NCBI RefSeq assembly: GCF_040869045.1
Contig: NC_090321.1
Location: 89,324,603-89,388,602, forward strand
DNA from: Eurosta solidaginis
Lineage: Eukaryota; Arthropoda; Insecta; Diptera; Tephritidae
Length of the DNA: 64,000 bases
Direction: 5' to 3'
The position numbers were made by a program, and so were the translations under genes. Position 1 is the first letter of the stretch, and the number at the start of each line of letters is the position of its first letter. The notes beneath the pieces were generated by a model. The model saw nothing but the letters and a program-made list of their open reading frames with translations, ran no database searches and was not told the origin of the DNA. Shown here in pieces: positions 23,813 through 37,439 of this stretch.

Positions 23813-26500
23813 CAAGTAAGGAAGGTTAAGTTCGGGTGTAACCGAACATTACATACTCAGTTGAGAGCTATGGTGACAACATAAGGGAAAATAACCATGT
23901 AGGAAAATGAACCGAGGGAAACCCTGGAATGTGTTTGTATGACATGTGTATCAAATGAAAGGCATTAAAGAGTATTTTATGAGGGAGTGGGCCATAGTTC
24001 TATAGGTGGACGCCATTTAGGGATATAGCCATAAAGGTGGATCAGGGTTGACTCTAGAATGCGTTTGTACGATATGGGTATCAAATGAAAGGTATTAATG
24101 AGTATTTTAAAAGGGCGTGGACCTAAGTTCTATAGATGGACGCCTTTTCGAGATATCGCCGTAAAGATGGACCAGGGGTGACTCTAGAATGCGTTTGTAC
24201 GATATGGGTATCAGATGAAAGGTGTTAATGAGCATTTTAAAAGGGAGTAATCCTTAGTTCCATAGGTGGACGCCGTTTCGAGATATCGCCATAAAGGTGG
24301 ACCAGGGGTGACCCTAGAATTTGTTTGCACAATATGGGCATCAAACGAAAGGTGTTAATGAGTATTTTAAAAGGGAGTGGGCCTTAGTTCTATAGGTGGA
24401 CGCCGTTTCGAGATATCGCCATAAAGGTGGGCCAGGGGTGACTCTAGAATTCGTTTGTGCAATATGGGTATCAAACGAAAGGAGTTAATGAGTATTTTAA
24501 GAGGGAGTGGGCCTTAGTTCTATAGGTGGACGCATTTTCGAGGTATCGCAATATAGGTGGACCAGGGGTGACTCTAGACTTTGTTTGTACGATATGGGTA
24601 TCAAATGAAAGGTGTTAATGAGTATTTTTAAAAGGTAGTGGGCCTTCGTTTTATAGGTGTTCGCCTTTTCCAGATATCGCCATAAAGGTGGACCAGGGGT
24701 GACTTTAGAATTTGTTTGTATGATATGGGTATCAAATGAAAGGTGTTAATGATTATTTTAAAAGGGCGTGGGGCTTAGTTCTATAGGTGGACGCCTTTTC
24801 GAGATATCGCCATAAAGGTGGACCAGGGGTGACTCTAGAATTCGTTTGTGCAATATGGGTATCAAACGAAAGGAGTTAATGAGTATTTTAAGAGGGAGTG
24901 GGCCTTAGTTCTATAGGTGGACGCCTTTTCGAGATATCGCCATAAAGATGGACCAGGTGTGACTCTAGAATGCGTTTGTACGATATGGGTATCAAATGAA
25001 AGGTGTTAATGAGTATTTTAAAAGGGAGTAATCCTTAGTTCCATAGGTGGACTCCGTTTCGAGATATCGCCATAAAGGTGGGCCAGGGGTGACTCTAGAA
25101 TTCGTTTGTGCAATATGGGTATCAAACGAAAGGACTTAATGAGTATTTTAAGAGGGAGTGGGCCTTTCTGGACTAGGGGTGACTCTAGACTTTGTTTGTA
25201 CGATATGGGTATCAAATGAAAGGTGTTAATGAGTACTTTTAAAAGGGAGTGGGACTTCGTTCTATAGGTGTTCGCCTTTTCGAAATATCGCCATAAAGGT
25301 GGACCAGGGGTGACTCTAGAATGAGTTTGTACGATATGGGTATCAAACGAAAGGAGTTAATGAGTATTTTAAGAGGGAGTGGGCCTTAGTTCTATAGGTG
25401 GACGCCTTTTCGAGATATCGCCATAAAGATGGACCAGGTGTGACTCTAGAATGCGTTTGTACGATATGGGTGTCAAATGAAAGGTGTTAATGAGTATTTT
25501 AAAAGGGAGTAATCCTTAGTTCCATAGGTGGACTCCGTTTCGAGATATCGCCATAAAGGTGGGCCAGGGGTGACTCTAGAATTCGTTTGTGCAATATGGG
25601 TATCAAACGAAAGGACTTAATGAGTATTTTAAGAGGGAGTGGGCCTTTCTGGACTAGGGGTGACTCTAGACTTTGTTTGTACGATATGGGTATCAAATGA
25701 AAGGTGTTAATGAGTACTTTTAAAAGGGAGTGGGACTTCGTTCTATAGGTGTTCGCCTTTTCGAAATATCGCCATAAAGGTGGACCAGGGGTGACTCTAG
25801 AATGAGTTTGTACGATATGGGTATCAAATTAAAGGTATTAATGAGAGTTTTAAAAGGGAGTGGTGGTAGTTGTATATGTGAAGGCGTTTTCCAGATATCG
25901 ACCAAAATGTGGACCAGGGTAACCCAGAACATCATCTGTTGGATACCGCTAATTTATTTTTATATGTAATACCTGCCAAGATTTTAAGGGTTTTTTATTT
26001 CGCCCTGCAGAACTTTTTCATTTTCTTCTACTTAATATGGTAGGTGTCACAACCATTTTATAAAGTTTTTTCTAAAGTTATATTTCGCGCCAATAAAACA
26101 ATCCAATTACCTTACCATATTTCATCCCTTACCATATGTCGTCGCTTTATCGGTCTTTTGTAATGAATTATCGCCCTTTTTCGGTTTTTCGAAATTTTCG
26201 ATATCGAAAAAGTGGGCGTGGTTGTAGTCCGATATCGTTCATTTTAAACAGCGATCTGAGATGAGTGCTCAGGAACCTACATACCAAATTTCATCAAGAT
26301 ACCTCAAAATTTACTCAAGTTATCGTGTTAACGGACGGACGGACGGACGGACATGGCTCAATCAAATTTTTTTTCGATCCTGATTATTTTGATATATGGA
26401 AGTCTATATCTATCTCGATTCCTTTATATATGTATGTACAACCAACCGTTATCCAATCAAACTTAATATACTCTGTGAGCTCTGCTCAACTGAGTATAAA
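23813..26500 (+). mobile_element. full-length DINE-type element, second large copy
   Basis: Same left end (CAAGTAAGGAAGGTTAAGTT), central monomers and right hairpin (ctctgctcaactgagtat) as 19811-23443. The core is shorter: it lacks the gggcggagccacgcccattt segment present in the other copy. It is closer in sequence to the minus-strand copy at 56566-59259, sharing aaccattttataaagttttt and ctgcagaac/ttctgcag-side variants. Confidence 0.85.
23935..25935 (+). repeat. central tandem repeats with a 481-bp higher-order duplication
   Basis: About 15 monomers of about 130 bp. One block, including a monomer cut short at gggcctttctggactagggg, occurs twice with an offset of exactly 481 bp (about 24855-25335 and 25336-25816). 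The two copies are almost identical. Confidence 0.9.
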
Positions 26501-29500
26501 AAGCATTGTAATGAAACATGTTTGAAGAACTTATGAGGATTTGATTATAGAGTATTGACAGTAATTTCTGTTGACGCCGAGTGAACTTTAACAAAAAACA
26601 TAAAATCCATACTTAACATAAAAGGTGAAAAGCTAAAAGCCTAAAAACTTTAACGCTCAATAAATCATGCAAATTAGATTTTGCCAGATTAAAACGGTGA
26701 ATTGAATACCCAGTTGCGTGTCACAAAATTATATAACTTTTAATTGTATGCGCTTCAAACACAATTTCCAAAACATGAACATTTTTGAGCAAAGAGAGAA
26801 AGATTTGTTTAAAAGAGCAAATTTTCTTTATTATTAAAAAATGTTACAATACTTCCTAATGAGAAAAAACATATCCATTTTTCTTGATGTAAGCATGTTT
26901 TTGTTCAGTTTGTTATTCAATACGCCACTCATGTTCACTCATATCTTTTAAAGAGCTTCATAAAATCACAAGTAATTAATCCATTTGACAATCTTCTTCA
27001 GCATTAAGCGTTACTATGTAGCAGTAAATTTACTTGTAAAAGGTTTTTACGATCTAGATTTCGGTTTTTTTTTGTTCCTCAGCAGATCACCGAGATTTTA
27101 AGAATAGTGAATTAACTGAAAATTTAAATTCCCTAGATTAGATTTGAAATCATGCACATATTTCAAATTTCTTACCGCTCCCGATGTTCCTGACTCTATT
27201 GAAGAACTATTTTTCTGTTCGCTGATGTATTGGAACGATTACGTAATTGATTATGGTTGTGGCCGATGACAGCAAAAACGCCTTTTACTAAAAATAATGG
27301 GAGGTGGAAGAAAAATGTATGGTTCAATAATCATACAAGTTTACCATAAATATATATATATTTTTTTTGCTTTGATATATACTTATATATGTACATTGTA
27401 AATAAAAGTGATTTGCATCCTTCGAGCATCTTACACATACATAGAAATTCAAAGATGTGTATAATATATGGATATACAGGGTTTTTAGCAGCGAACTTAT
27501 AAAGTTTAATATTTTTTTCTATAGCTAATTACATGAAGAAAGAATACAAGTTGGGGTCCACCCTAAAATCTCAAGCCGGACTAAAATAAAAATGCTTCCA
27601 TTCCTAGGGGGTTCGAATAGGCCCCAATTTGTAGGTATCTTTTGCCAGGAAGTTAGCCACATAATAAAACCGTAAATTCTTAGTAGCAACATACCCCGTG
27701 TATTCCACTTTTTACGTTTGACTTAAATTATCGTTGTATATTTAACTAATATAGAGATACATATGTATGTACTAAGAATTTTTTAAATTTTCGCATTCAC
27801 ATCCGCATTGATGCATTTGCGCTACGAAAAACTGCTTTCTGTGAAAACGTAGGTATTTCCAACCCATTGAGTTATAGCAGTGCAACTTTTCTTAAAAATA
27901 AATATCTCAGTAATAGCCGTGTCAGAATGAAATTTCTCATGTATATGACTTTTGATGCAAAAGCGAACATCGTCACAAGGCACAATGCTGCATCAATAAT
28001 CTTATGAGACGTGGCTTTTAAGTACAGAGCTTTATCAGAAAAGTACAGGCATTGGTTCTTTTAAAAACGGTCAATGTGCCATCGTTATAAGGAAGGAAAT
28101 TTTCTGGTGTCTAAAAATGTTCACTTCATATTAATGGCGCTTTAAACCCCCAATACTTGCACAAGCGAACTAACCGATTTCGGTAGAAGAATTCAGAGCC
28201 CGTGTTCCTTGATCGAATTTTTTAAATCACAATAGTTGTGAAACCTTTGATCGGATTAATGACATGTGCCAACTAGAGACAATTAGTACTCGTTAGTGCA
28301 GAGGCGTAAAAAATATGTTTTGCATTCTTTTAAAAGTCCCTTTTATATGCACCTTACTATTAAAATAATTCGTTCAATGGCAGAATTTATTAAACAAACT
28401 TTTATTAAAATTATTAAGAAAAGCCTACTACCAACAATATTTACACTTCTGTGATTATCCCTTTCGCAATAGCCACCCAATTAGCTAATAACTTAAAAAT
28501 ATAGAAAAAATTGGATTTTAAATTTCTACATCTATCCTTTTTTCCGCTTCTAAGCCAATGTGCGCCTGCTCAACCCATGATTGATGATAACAGAGCTTTG
28601 ACACTCCCAAATTTAAAAATCTAGAGGGGTTGATTTTACGATGTAAGGAAAATCGGGAAATAATTCAATCTACTTTAGCGAAAATAGTAGTACAAAAGTA
28701 CCTTAAGTATATTAGTAGTGATAATAATTTTGTAAATGACAACAGGTTTTGAGGGAAATGAATAATTTTCTTGTAAATATTTCGTGAATTGATAAAGTGT
28801 TATGTTGGTTTGGTCATTCTTTCAGAATTGGTTTGAAGAATGCCGTACTTCAGAATTTTATCCAAAAATATACTATCTCAAATTTTTTTTCAAAAACTCC
28901 ATATCTGAGCATAAGTTCAATGCATTTTGACATTCGAGGTAGTTAATGAAAAGCATTCTGAGTTAAGGCGTTCTTCAACCTAATTCTAATATAGGGCGTT
29001 TTTGTGACAAATCCTGAAACGAGAAATTTATGAGAAATATTTTGAGATAGGGCGATTTTGAACTGACAAGAAAATAAAAGAATATGGCTTATTGTCTTAG
29101 AACTTAGTGTTCCGGCCTTGATTTTGACAGAGGATTTAAGCTTTTGTGCGGTCCTGCTACACAGGGAGTGTTTATCTTTTTATTCTGAAATTTCGGAAAG
29201 CTCTTTTCCGTTTAAGTGTTCATAGAAGTGTTCGAGATAAACCGTTAATTTGAATATTCGAAACACGTTCGTTTGATACTATCTCACGAGGTCCAAATAT
29301 CTAAATAAGTATATACATTATATTCCAAATATAAAACGATACCACAAATTCTTAAATGGAGACGAATGTTTTCCGAACATACGGAATGAATAAGTTAACA
29401 TGCTCAATAAGTACATTTCGTTGTGGCATCTCCATTATTGACTAATGACATCTTTACATTAATCGATTTACTAGTCGAGGTTTTGACGTTGAACGATGAG

Positions 29501-30105
29501 TTTTAAATTGGTTTAGGTTTCCTATGTTCATAGGTTTCAGTACTTATCGGGTATTTGTTAACTGATTGCTTCCATTTCCACTAGTAATATTTTTCGAAAA
29601 ATCGCAAAGAAACAACACAGTTAACGGATGTCAATTCGATTTCGAACCAAATGGCTGCGATTGTCAAAAAATTTGTCAGCCGAGCAAACCTCTTGTGATT
29701 GAACCATGGGTTCAACCAATGAAAAAGTTTGAAATTATAAAAATTAAAAAAGTATGTATTTCTGCAGTTAATTACGCTACTCACAGTTCCTTTTAATTTT
29801 AATATTGAAAATGTTTAAATTTAACGCATTACCAATTCATGATTGTGATCATCCCTTTATACATACTATGTCAACAGTTTATTGAAACTATTTACATATT
29901 TTCAGCTTTTTTTAGTTTTCGCTCATTTATATGTATTTCTAATACATTTTTTACTCAACAATTCAATGTTTGTTTTTGTGTTTATCTCCCTGATGAAGAT
30001 AAAAAAATTTCATCCAAACGCCTAGGAGGAAAAGAAAAACCTTGTGTTCTGTCTTTATTTTATCGGGCGAAAAGCTCCATATATATTGTTGGGACAGGAT
30101 TAAAT
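26501..30105. other. 3.6 kb without a recognised gene
   Basis: AT-rich sequence. The only identified item is the dispersed repeat at 28840-29060. Open frames such as 29566-29796 show no family signature and no plausible splice context. Confidence 0.5.
28840..29060. repeat. dispersed repeat, inverted copy of 18780-18965
   Basis: gagcataagttcaatgcatt ttgacatt on the plus strand matches the minus strand at about 18885-18856, with related flanks (tctgagttaaggcgttcttc). Confidence 0.55.
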
Positions 30106-30780
30106 AAATGCAAGGCGTGATAACCTCCGAACAGATTTTAGGCCGATGAAGGTAATAGTCTAGAGCAGGAATCAACTGCTAATACGCGTCTTGGCATCAG
30201 TATTAACAATCCGGAAACGGAAAATAAAAATTTCAACTCGTTCAAAGGATATTAAAGAAAAACCGAAAAATGACCCCGGATCCATCCGAAACCGGGGATG
30301 GGATCCGTAGTATTTTTGCGCAGAACACCTTTCTGGGTTGGCGTTTATAAAAAATTATCCTGGTCCACCAATGGGGTGGGATCAAAATTAAATCCGTGCA
30401 AAATGCCTTTGTACACAAAAGTTTTTTCAGTGCACAACAACATTACAACTACCACATGAAAGTTGCCAACTTCAACTGCAAATATTTCAGGACATAGACA
30501 ACGCGTCTTTTGACACCTCTCCCGATATTTTTGGATGCGTATTAACAGTCGACCCCTATTCTCTTTTACCCAGATGAATTTTCTCTAAGAAGCTTTTCAT
30601 GGCAGAAGAAATACACTGGGAGTGTTTGTCAAGTTGCTTGCCGAGGGGCGACCCCACTTAGAAAAACTTTTTCTAATTGAAAGAATTTATTTCTAAATTT
30701 TCGATGTTGCTTTGTCCGGAAGTTGAACCCTCGATCTTCGGTGTGGTAGACGGAGCACGCTACTACACCAGGGCGCCCAT
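30106..30780 (-). mobile_element. tRNA-derived SINE, copy 5, split by a MITE
   Basis: The tail half (gcaaggcgtgataacctccg, about 30110) and head half (about 30575-30780, with gtgtggtagacggagcacgc and cccatg at the end) are minus-oriented and separated by an unrelated 381-bp segment. Confidence 0.8.
30172..30552. mobile_element. MITE of about 381 bp with short inverted ends
   Basis: It begins tcaactgctaatacgcgtc and ends with the complement of tcgactgttaatacgcatcc, giving an imperfect inverted terminal repeat of about 19 bp. The interior contains gaccccggatccatccgaaa. The target duplication is not clear, so the exact ends and superfamily are open. Confidence 0.6.
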
Positions 30781-32039
30781 GGGACAGGACTATCAATATT
30801 TATTTATTATCGAATCCAGAGTAATGGATTTAGCCAAAAATTTCTCTCTTTTAGTCTTTAATAATTCCAGTATATTTCAACAACATAATAAAGTCAGATT
30901 GTAAAAGTTGTTACAATCAACAATAATTATTAGGAAACTCGCGTTGTACTTACTAAAGTAAGCATTCCATCAAAGTAATTTGCTAACTTTATTGATTTTG
31001 CTTTTCTTTTAAGGACAAAGTTTATTGCCATCAGCAAAATCTAACTCAGTTACTTCATTTTGTGCAAATAATCTGACAAGTGGCCAATAAAGTTCGGAAT
31101 TGATGAGGCTTTTCAGAGTAATTAAATTTGTATTATTAGCTAAGCCAAAGTAATTTCCATAAGACTCTTTAATGTCCATCCACATCAATGCGAAAATTGA
31201 AAATTAAGGAATTAAAATTTTAAGAGCTGCAGATTTGTGGTTAATTTCACGATTGCCGCCATGATCTATTTCAACCAAAAACGGTGCCTTTTATTAAGGA
31301 ATTTGTTTTAAAAAAAAAGAGTTTTGGGAATGCCAGTATTTTGTCAACCTTTTCAAATCAAATAATTTTCATCAAACCTATAGGGAGAGATTTACTCTCA
31401 TGTAATTCCATAGTTTTTTTCGTTTCCTTTGTCCGTGAAAAAAACAGAATAGCAATAGAATTTGGTATTCAAGGCATGCTGGTGTAGATTCCTCTAGTCA
31501 AATAACTCGTTAATATACCAGAAGCCCGGTGCAAACAATTGATCTAATGGTAGACGTATGGAAGACAACATTTTGAAAATTTGGTATGTGTAATCTGCAC
31601 AGACGATAACAAACAGAAGCCTTAGCGGCTTATCTCTGATTATTTAGCCCAACTCATTAACATATGCCAAGCTTTTTGGTCCAAAAAAAGCGTGGTATCC
31701 AATAGAGTTTTAAAGCCCGTTTAACAATATAAGGTTAACACTAGCTGGAATTTTATTTGACAAGAACCGTTTTGTGATGCGTCAAAAACCTTCCAGGTAA
31801 GCACAAAGGCCTACATATAAGATTTTTGATGCAGCATCGTGCGCTCACAGATGAACAGAATTGCATGTGTTTGCATGGAGAGCGACAAATAGCGCATCAC
31901 CAGCGCCATCTGACATGAAAAAGTAACCAACTTCCCATTTTTGTTTTAACTTCCTTTCTATTAGTTTCATTTGATGTTTTTCCGCCAATTTCCATCCAAA
32001 TTGGACACATTTACAATCCATTTTTGAGCAACTTCTCGG
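30781..32039. other. no gene recognised
   Basis: AT-rich sequence with short open frames only. Confidence 0.4.
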
Positions 32040-32480
32040 TGAGCTAGAGTCTTGAAACATGGAACACGCATCGAAACCCGGTGACAATTTAACGTGAAGT
32101 TAAGGGATCGTGAAAATTCTAAAAAACGTCCGAAATTTAAAATTTCGCTTTCAAATTTGAAGGAGTTTCCCGATCTGAAAATTTGAACTAAGATTTCGGC
32201 TCTATAAGGTTATAATATTTAGGATAAACGAGTTTTCTAGATGGGACAGGGATCGAGACATTTAGTATGTTCACTTACAAAATGTGGAATCTTGTGACCG
32301 CTATTTGAGTAACCATAGAGTTAGAACTTAGAAACTTATAACATGCTTCAAAACCCGATGACAATGCAAAATGTAGGGAAATATTTTTTTCTAGGTGGTC
32401 CAGGGATCGTGAAAATTCCAAAAATCGTTCTAACTTCGATTATTAAAATTACGTCTTTGTTTGAAGAGACATTTTTTCAT
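32040..32480. repeat. dispersed element with about 300-bp internal repeats
   Basis: The motif agggatcgtgaaaattc appears at about 32105 and again at 32403. Before each is a counterpart of gcatcgaaacccggtgacaa (32069) and gcttcaaaacccgatgacaa (32343). A diverged two-unit copy lies at 60210-60660. No coding capacity recognised. Confidence 0.6.
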
Positions 32481-34817
32481 TTCTTTTGGTTCATTTATAT
32501 AAAGGAAGTACTAACAAGTTTTTTATCTTCTTTGTATTTTTTGATTGAATTTTGTTTTTGGATTATCTAAAATCATTACAAAGAAATGTTCAAAACTAGT
32601 TCCCGATGGGCAAGTAACATACTGTGACGAATTTTGGGAAACTCCGCTTATTTGAAACCTTCTGCTAACGTTCGAATCGCTAAACTGTCGAATAAATAAC
32701 TCCAATATTCTGTATTGCAAAATGGTGTTTATTAGACTACTTTGGGAGTAGTACAATTATACGTCACTTCACAACTAACCGCGTGTTTAAATTAAACTGA
32801 TTAATCATGCCTCGGCTTGCGCTGCTTCTATACTCTCTGTTGTCCGGGTTTATACCTAGTGTAGTATGGTAAACAAAGAGATAGATGGAAAATTATGCCA
32901 AACATTTCGTTACTTTTTCAACTTCACCACTCAGATTTGAGAAAATCTGTTTCAAATCAATTTTGTAGAGAAATAAGAGATAGTTTTCTGAAAAGCGTTC
33001 GGACGTCCCCAACTATCACATCCTTACAATCTTGTCTGCTAATTTTACTTGTAAACCACTGCTTATTCTTATTTTTTTAAACTTTAAATATATTTTGGTT
33101 CCGAAATCACGACATCGCAGCTTTCAACCCGTAAGAGATTAAATGGTTTATTGCAATAAGGGCGATATGTTGAAGCTTATCCCAAGCAAAATTTTTCAGT
33201 AAATAAGTATATTTGATTAACCATCTATATCACGGTATATTCAGTTTACGATTGACATCTATAAAATTATCCTAGGCAAAACTTAATTTTTTTGTTTTTT
33301 GTTGACACTTTCGTACTCGTATATCGTTGCTATTCAAAAAGCTTATTAATCCATGAAAATTCCCTCATGTGCATCCGGATTTAAGTTAAAATATGACTTG
33401 CTGGATGGAGGTAAAATAAAAATTGATAGAATAGTAAATAAAAGTGCCTACTTACCATTGTGGAAAAGACAAGTTTGATGACTTCTGCATAGACGTCAAA
33501 ATTACAAATAGAATGGATCACCTGATTTTGATTTGACTATCGCTGTCTCATTCTGTATCTCTTTCTATCACCCGCTGAAGATAGCCGGCTCTATGCGCCG
33601 CCATATTGTACACCCTGTCAAAACGCTGCCAAAACTCTAAAAAGTAGACATATTGAACATCCTGTCAGACAGTGGGCGGATAAGATATCACACTTGTTTT
33701 ATCCGCAATGCTACTTACGCAGCGACCTTCATATAATTCATGTTCAACAAAAAATAAGATTGGTCTTTAATACTTTTCAGACTTAAACTCCGTGTATGCC
33801 AGTTTCGACCGACTGACAAAACATGTCTAAAAACATCAGGAGGAGTATTGAAAATCGCGTTTTGACCTTATTATCAATAGCCCGAAAGCGAGTATGAAAA
33901 ATTGTATATTTATGAAGATACATTTGCATGAAACAGTTGGCCAAACACATAGTTTGGGTTTGGTGGAAACGTAGTTTAAGGGAAGATTGTATGGTTCCTC
34001 ACAGATGGTCTAGAAACCTTCCGTTGTAAAGTATATTTAGTTCATTTACTACCTCGCGACTTTAATTTCATCTAGCACCACTCCCGTACTTCCTCCCCCT
34101 CAATTACATGACCACACCTAAGTAGATGCTTATGTACAAAAACCCAAGCAAACATTTAAGTAGCAATTTTTTAAGATGCGGATGCGTTGTTTGGTTTTGT
34201 GCTCGTAGGAATAGAATAGCAGACTGAAGAGTAAGCATTGCACCTTACGTGACGATAAATGAACTATTTAATTACGAATGTATTTTTTTCATCCTGCATT
34301 AATACAAATACTATCTCATATCAAAGACAAAAATACGTAAGATGAAATCATAATTCAAGTTGCCACCTATGTCATCCAATTTTTAAAGGAGAAATCTAAA
34401 AAATTTGGCGAATAAATGATTCCGATGATGGGATGTGATAACTGGCGGACTGGCTATGCATTCTTTTCTTGCCAAACAGTTTTCATCGCCACAGAATGTT
34501 GTACATATGTACATTTGATAGTTTTCATTATACGATTTTTTAAGTATATTTGGTTGTTTTGCGTGTTTTTAAGTGGGTTAGGTTAGAGTGGCTGCCTAAT
34601 AATATTACGATCGGAGGGCCAACGCCATCTCAAGTCGTGCTTTTATTGCGCGAAGAGTATCGCTTATTTCTTCAGTATGTTAAGTTAGTTCAGTATTATT
34701 AATTCTGCAATCTTTATTGTAATCTCATATTACAGTATCTGTATATTCCATATTGTTGTTCACCTCTAGATTAAATAAATAAATAAAGGTCGTCTCTGCA
34801 GATGAGACAAAAGTTCT
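32481..34817. other. 2.3 kb without a recognised gene
   Basis: AT-rich. Short open frames such as 32895-33080 carry no signature. Confidence 0.45.
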
Positions 34818-34826
34818 CAGAAGTTC

Positions 34827-35067
34827 TGGACTCTTACTTGTCCAGAATCGACCCCGACATACGTAATGTATGTCCTCCATGCGATGTGTCACCAACCATC
34901 TTTTCAATTGTAATGGGGAACCTACGTCTCTTACACCAATCTCCCTATGGTCCGCCCCTGTTGAAACTGCCAGTTTCCTTGACTCCCGTCAGAGAATATT
35001 GATGACAATTTGTGAGTGGTCGTGCCCATTGAATAGGACGAATCACTGTTAACACAACAACAACAGA
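34827..35067 (+). mobile_element. jockey-like LINE, 3' end only
   Basis: The sequence matches the end of the 13593-15737 element: ctcttacttgtccagaatcg, gtatgtcc, then gtcagagaatattgatgaca and a (aca)n tail. cagaagttc at 34818-34826 recurs at 35068-35076, a probable 9-bp target duplication. It is a 241-bp, heavily 5'-truncated insertion. Confidence 0.75.
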
Positions 35068-35099
35068 CAGAAGTTCATCCTTAAGTAAAAATATTGGTA

Positions 35100-35800
35100 C
35101 TTAACCCCTTAATCAGTTTGGCGGTACAAAAAATGTCGCCAGTCACCTCTTCGCTACGCTACCTAGTGCCAATTGGAAACACCATTTGGCCCTTCCTCTT
35201 CGTTTGCCTTCCTAAGCCTATTCCGATTAAAACACCTTCTAGGACGGAGCTTCTACTTTTATTCGTAAAACATTTTGATGTCTGCAAAAAGCTCATACAG
35301 GTTGTCGTTAAATCTTCTTCGGTACCCACCGTTGCCAGCGGGTAAAGGTCCCTCAATTTTTCTAGAATGTTTTCATTGAACACTTCCAAAGACGAACTAT
35401 TTGATGCTGTCAGCGTTCATGGTTCAGCATCATATGGCAGGACAGGTGTGTGAAGTCGCTTATTTAGTTTGCCGAGAGAGGACTTTACTTTTTAATTGCC
35501 TACTCAGTCCAAAGTAGCATTTGTTGGCCATTGCAATTCTTCGCTAGCTTTCTAGGCTGACACTGCTGTTTGTGTTAATGCTGATTCTCAAATAAACGAA
35601 GTTCTTTACTATTTCGAAATTATGGCTACCAACAGGGACGTGGTTGCCAAGATGGAAATGCGTAATTCCCGAAAACGGTGTGGCCAAGAAAGTGTTATTT
35701 GGTTGTTTTGCGCTCTCACAAGGAAATTGTGAAAGCCAAACTAGGAAGTGCCGATCTGTATTACTCCAATTTTTTCCTTGTGTGTCTGGGTTGAACATAT
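35100..35800 (-). mobile_element. RTE-type LINE, RT C-terminal fragment
   Basis: On the minus strand, SHNFEIVKNFVYL followed by NTNSSVSLE (about 35640-35550) matches the post-catalytic segment of RTE-type polymerases. Further on, RYRRRFNDNLYELFAD can be read near 35340-35290 in another frame. Several stops and frame changes are present. The same motifs recur at 37440-38160 and 40325-41320. Confidence 0.6.
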
Positions 35801-36007
35801 TTTGCCTTCGACGTTAAAGGGATCCAAATCGATGCTGGTTGCGTGTTTTTGTTCGGGGACAGTCAGGTAGTCTTGTGCTAGATACGACCAAGCTTCAGGC
35901 CCCGCGAAGTGGATCAGCCTTTATCCATTAGGTGACGTTTTCCGATATAGGCTTTACTTTCGGAATGTGGGCCCAAATACTCCTTCTTGAATCACCCTGG
36001 CGTATAT

Positions 36008-36527
36008 GTCACCAAATATACCTTTAATATCACCGTGGAGCCAGTGATTATTATTACTTAATGTAGTTATTGTTTTCAATAAAACCGTTTAACTTAAAAG
36101 CTTGTTTTCTTATATTTATCTAAAAAGTCGCTTAAGTATGTAATCTGATCTCTTCTATGTATTACATATCTTATACAGCCGATTATTTGGATATTACGAA
36201 TGGGATAAGATTATTGTTCAGCCCCATTCATGAATGGTATGAAGTCTTCAGCACAGCCAACAAGATAGTCACCAAATATACCTTTAATATCACCGTTGAG
36301 CCAGTGATTATTATTACTTAATGTAGTTATTGTTTTCAATAAAACCGTTTAACTTAAAAGCTTGTTTTCTTATATTTATCTAAAAAGTCGCTTAAGTATG
36401 TAATCTGATCTCTATGTATTACATATCTTATACAGCCGATTATTTGGATATTACGAATGGGATAAGATTATTGTTCAGCCCCATTCATGAATGGTATGAA
36501 GTCTTCAGCACAGCCAACAAAATAGTC
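36008..36527. repeat. 260-bp tandem duplication
   Basis: gtcaccaaatatacctttaa occurs at 36008 and 36268. The two halves are almost identical to their ends (agccaacaagatagtc and agccaacaaaatagtc). The second lacks a few bases at tctgatctcttctatg. Confidence 0.95.
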
Positions 36528-37129
36528 CCGTCCTTACTTTTTTTATATAAAAAATACTGTTCTCAGCTCTGTTGTTGTTGTTGTAGCAGTGCAATCCCAT
36601 TTAATTTGTTCTCACCTCTCTTAATGATGGATGTAGGATATGTACGTTTCTGTTCTATTGATGTAAGTATACACTAAGCTGATGATATCGCTTCTGTATC
36701 TGAGGAGCTTTATAGTATATCTCTACCTAGAGCTTTAACTGTTAAGATTTATTAAATCTCATATTTTGACCTGCGTTTTATTTTTTCATATTGAAAAAAC
36801 TTTAACGTTGGACCACATGCACAGATTACATTTTTGAGGGTTTTCAGCGACTAAAAATATTTACATTTTCGAATTGAACAGACACAATTTCATAAAGCAA
36901 AAACATAATCGAATGAGCCAAGATCCTGCATTCCGGAATTGTTGTATTTGTAATCGAATTTGAAAAAAAAGTTTGATGACCTAGCGCTTTTGAAATTTGT
37001 CGATTTGTTACATTTCTCTCATGTTTCGCTACCAGTGTTTGGAGTATTTATAACTGTTACCTGAGGAAACGACTACGCCGGAGTAAAAATTTAATTTTCG
37101 GAATATATTTTTTCTTCCTTTTTGAAAGC

Positions 37130-37300
37130 GGGCGAACAACTAACATCAAATTGATTTGGTAGCTTGGCAATCCCTTCGATTGTCTTTTTTGTCGTGTAAT
37201 GTTTCTCAGCAAAAAAGTTATCTGCCTTATCAAATGCACATGGAGTCGGCCTAAAACGTGTAGGATGACCAATTAATTCTCCCATTAACACACCACATTC
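37130..37300 (+). mobile_element. decayed SINE fragment
   Basis: gtttctcagcaaaaaagtta, tctgccttatcaaatgcaca and tggagtcggcctaaaacgtg match the SINE body; head and tail are missing. It is duplicated at 43946-44116. Confidence 0.55.
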
Positions 37301-37439
37301 TATATCCCCGGATATTTATCGCGAAAAAATATTATTATTAAATTCAGTTACCATACATATTTCATGCTCTTTTAATGACAGAAGGTTTCAAGACCGGGGC
37401 AGATTCCTGTAGGAACGATAATGGCGACCTATTAACTGA

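Noticed and set aside
25018..25696. Two identical 65-codon minus-strand frames
   Set aside because: They lie in the 130-bp central repeats of a DINE-type element and are identical because of the 481-bp duplication.
34802..35052. Two short plus-strand frames as a possible small gene
   Set aside because: They are the 3' end of a truncated jockey-like LINE with its (aca)n tail and a 9-bp duplication.
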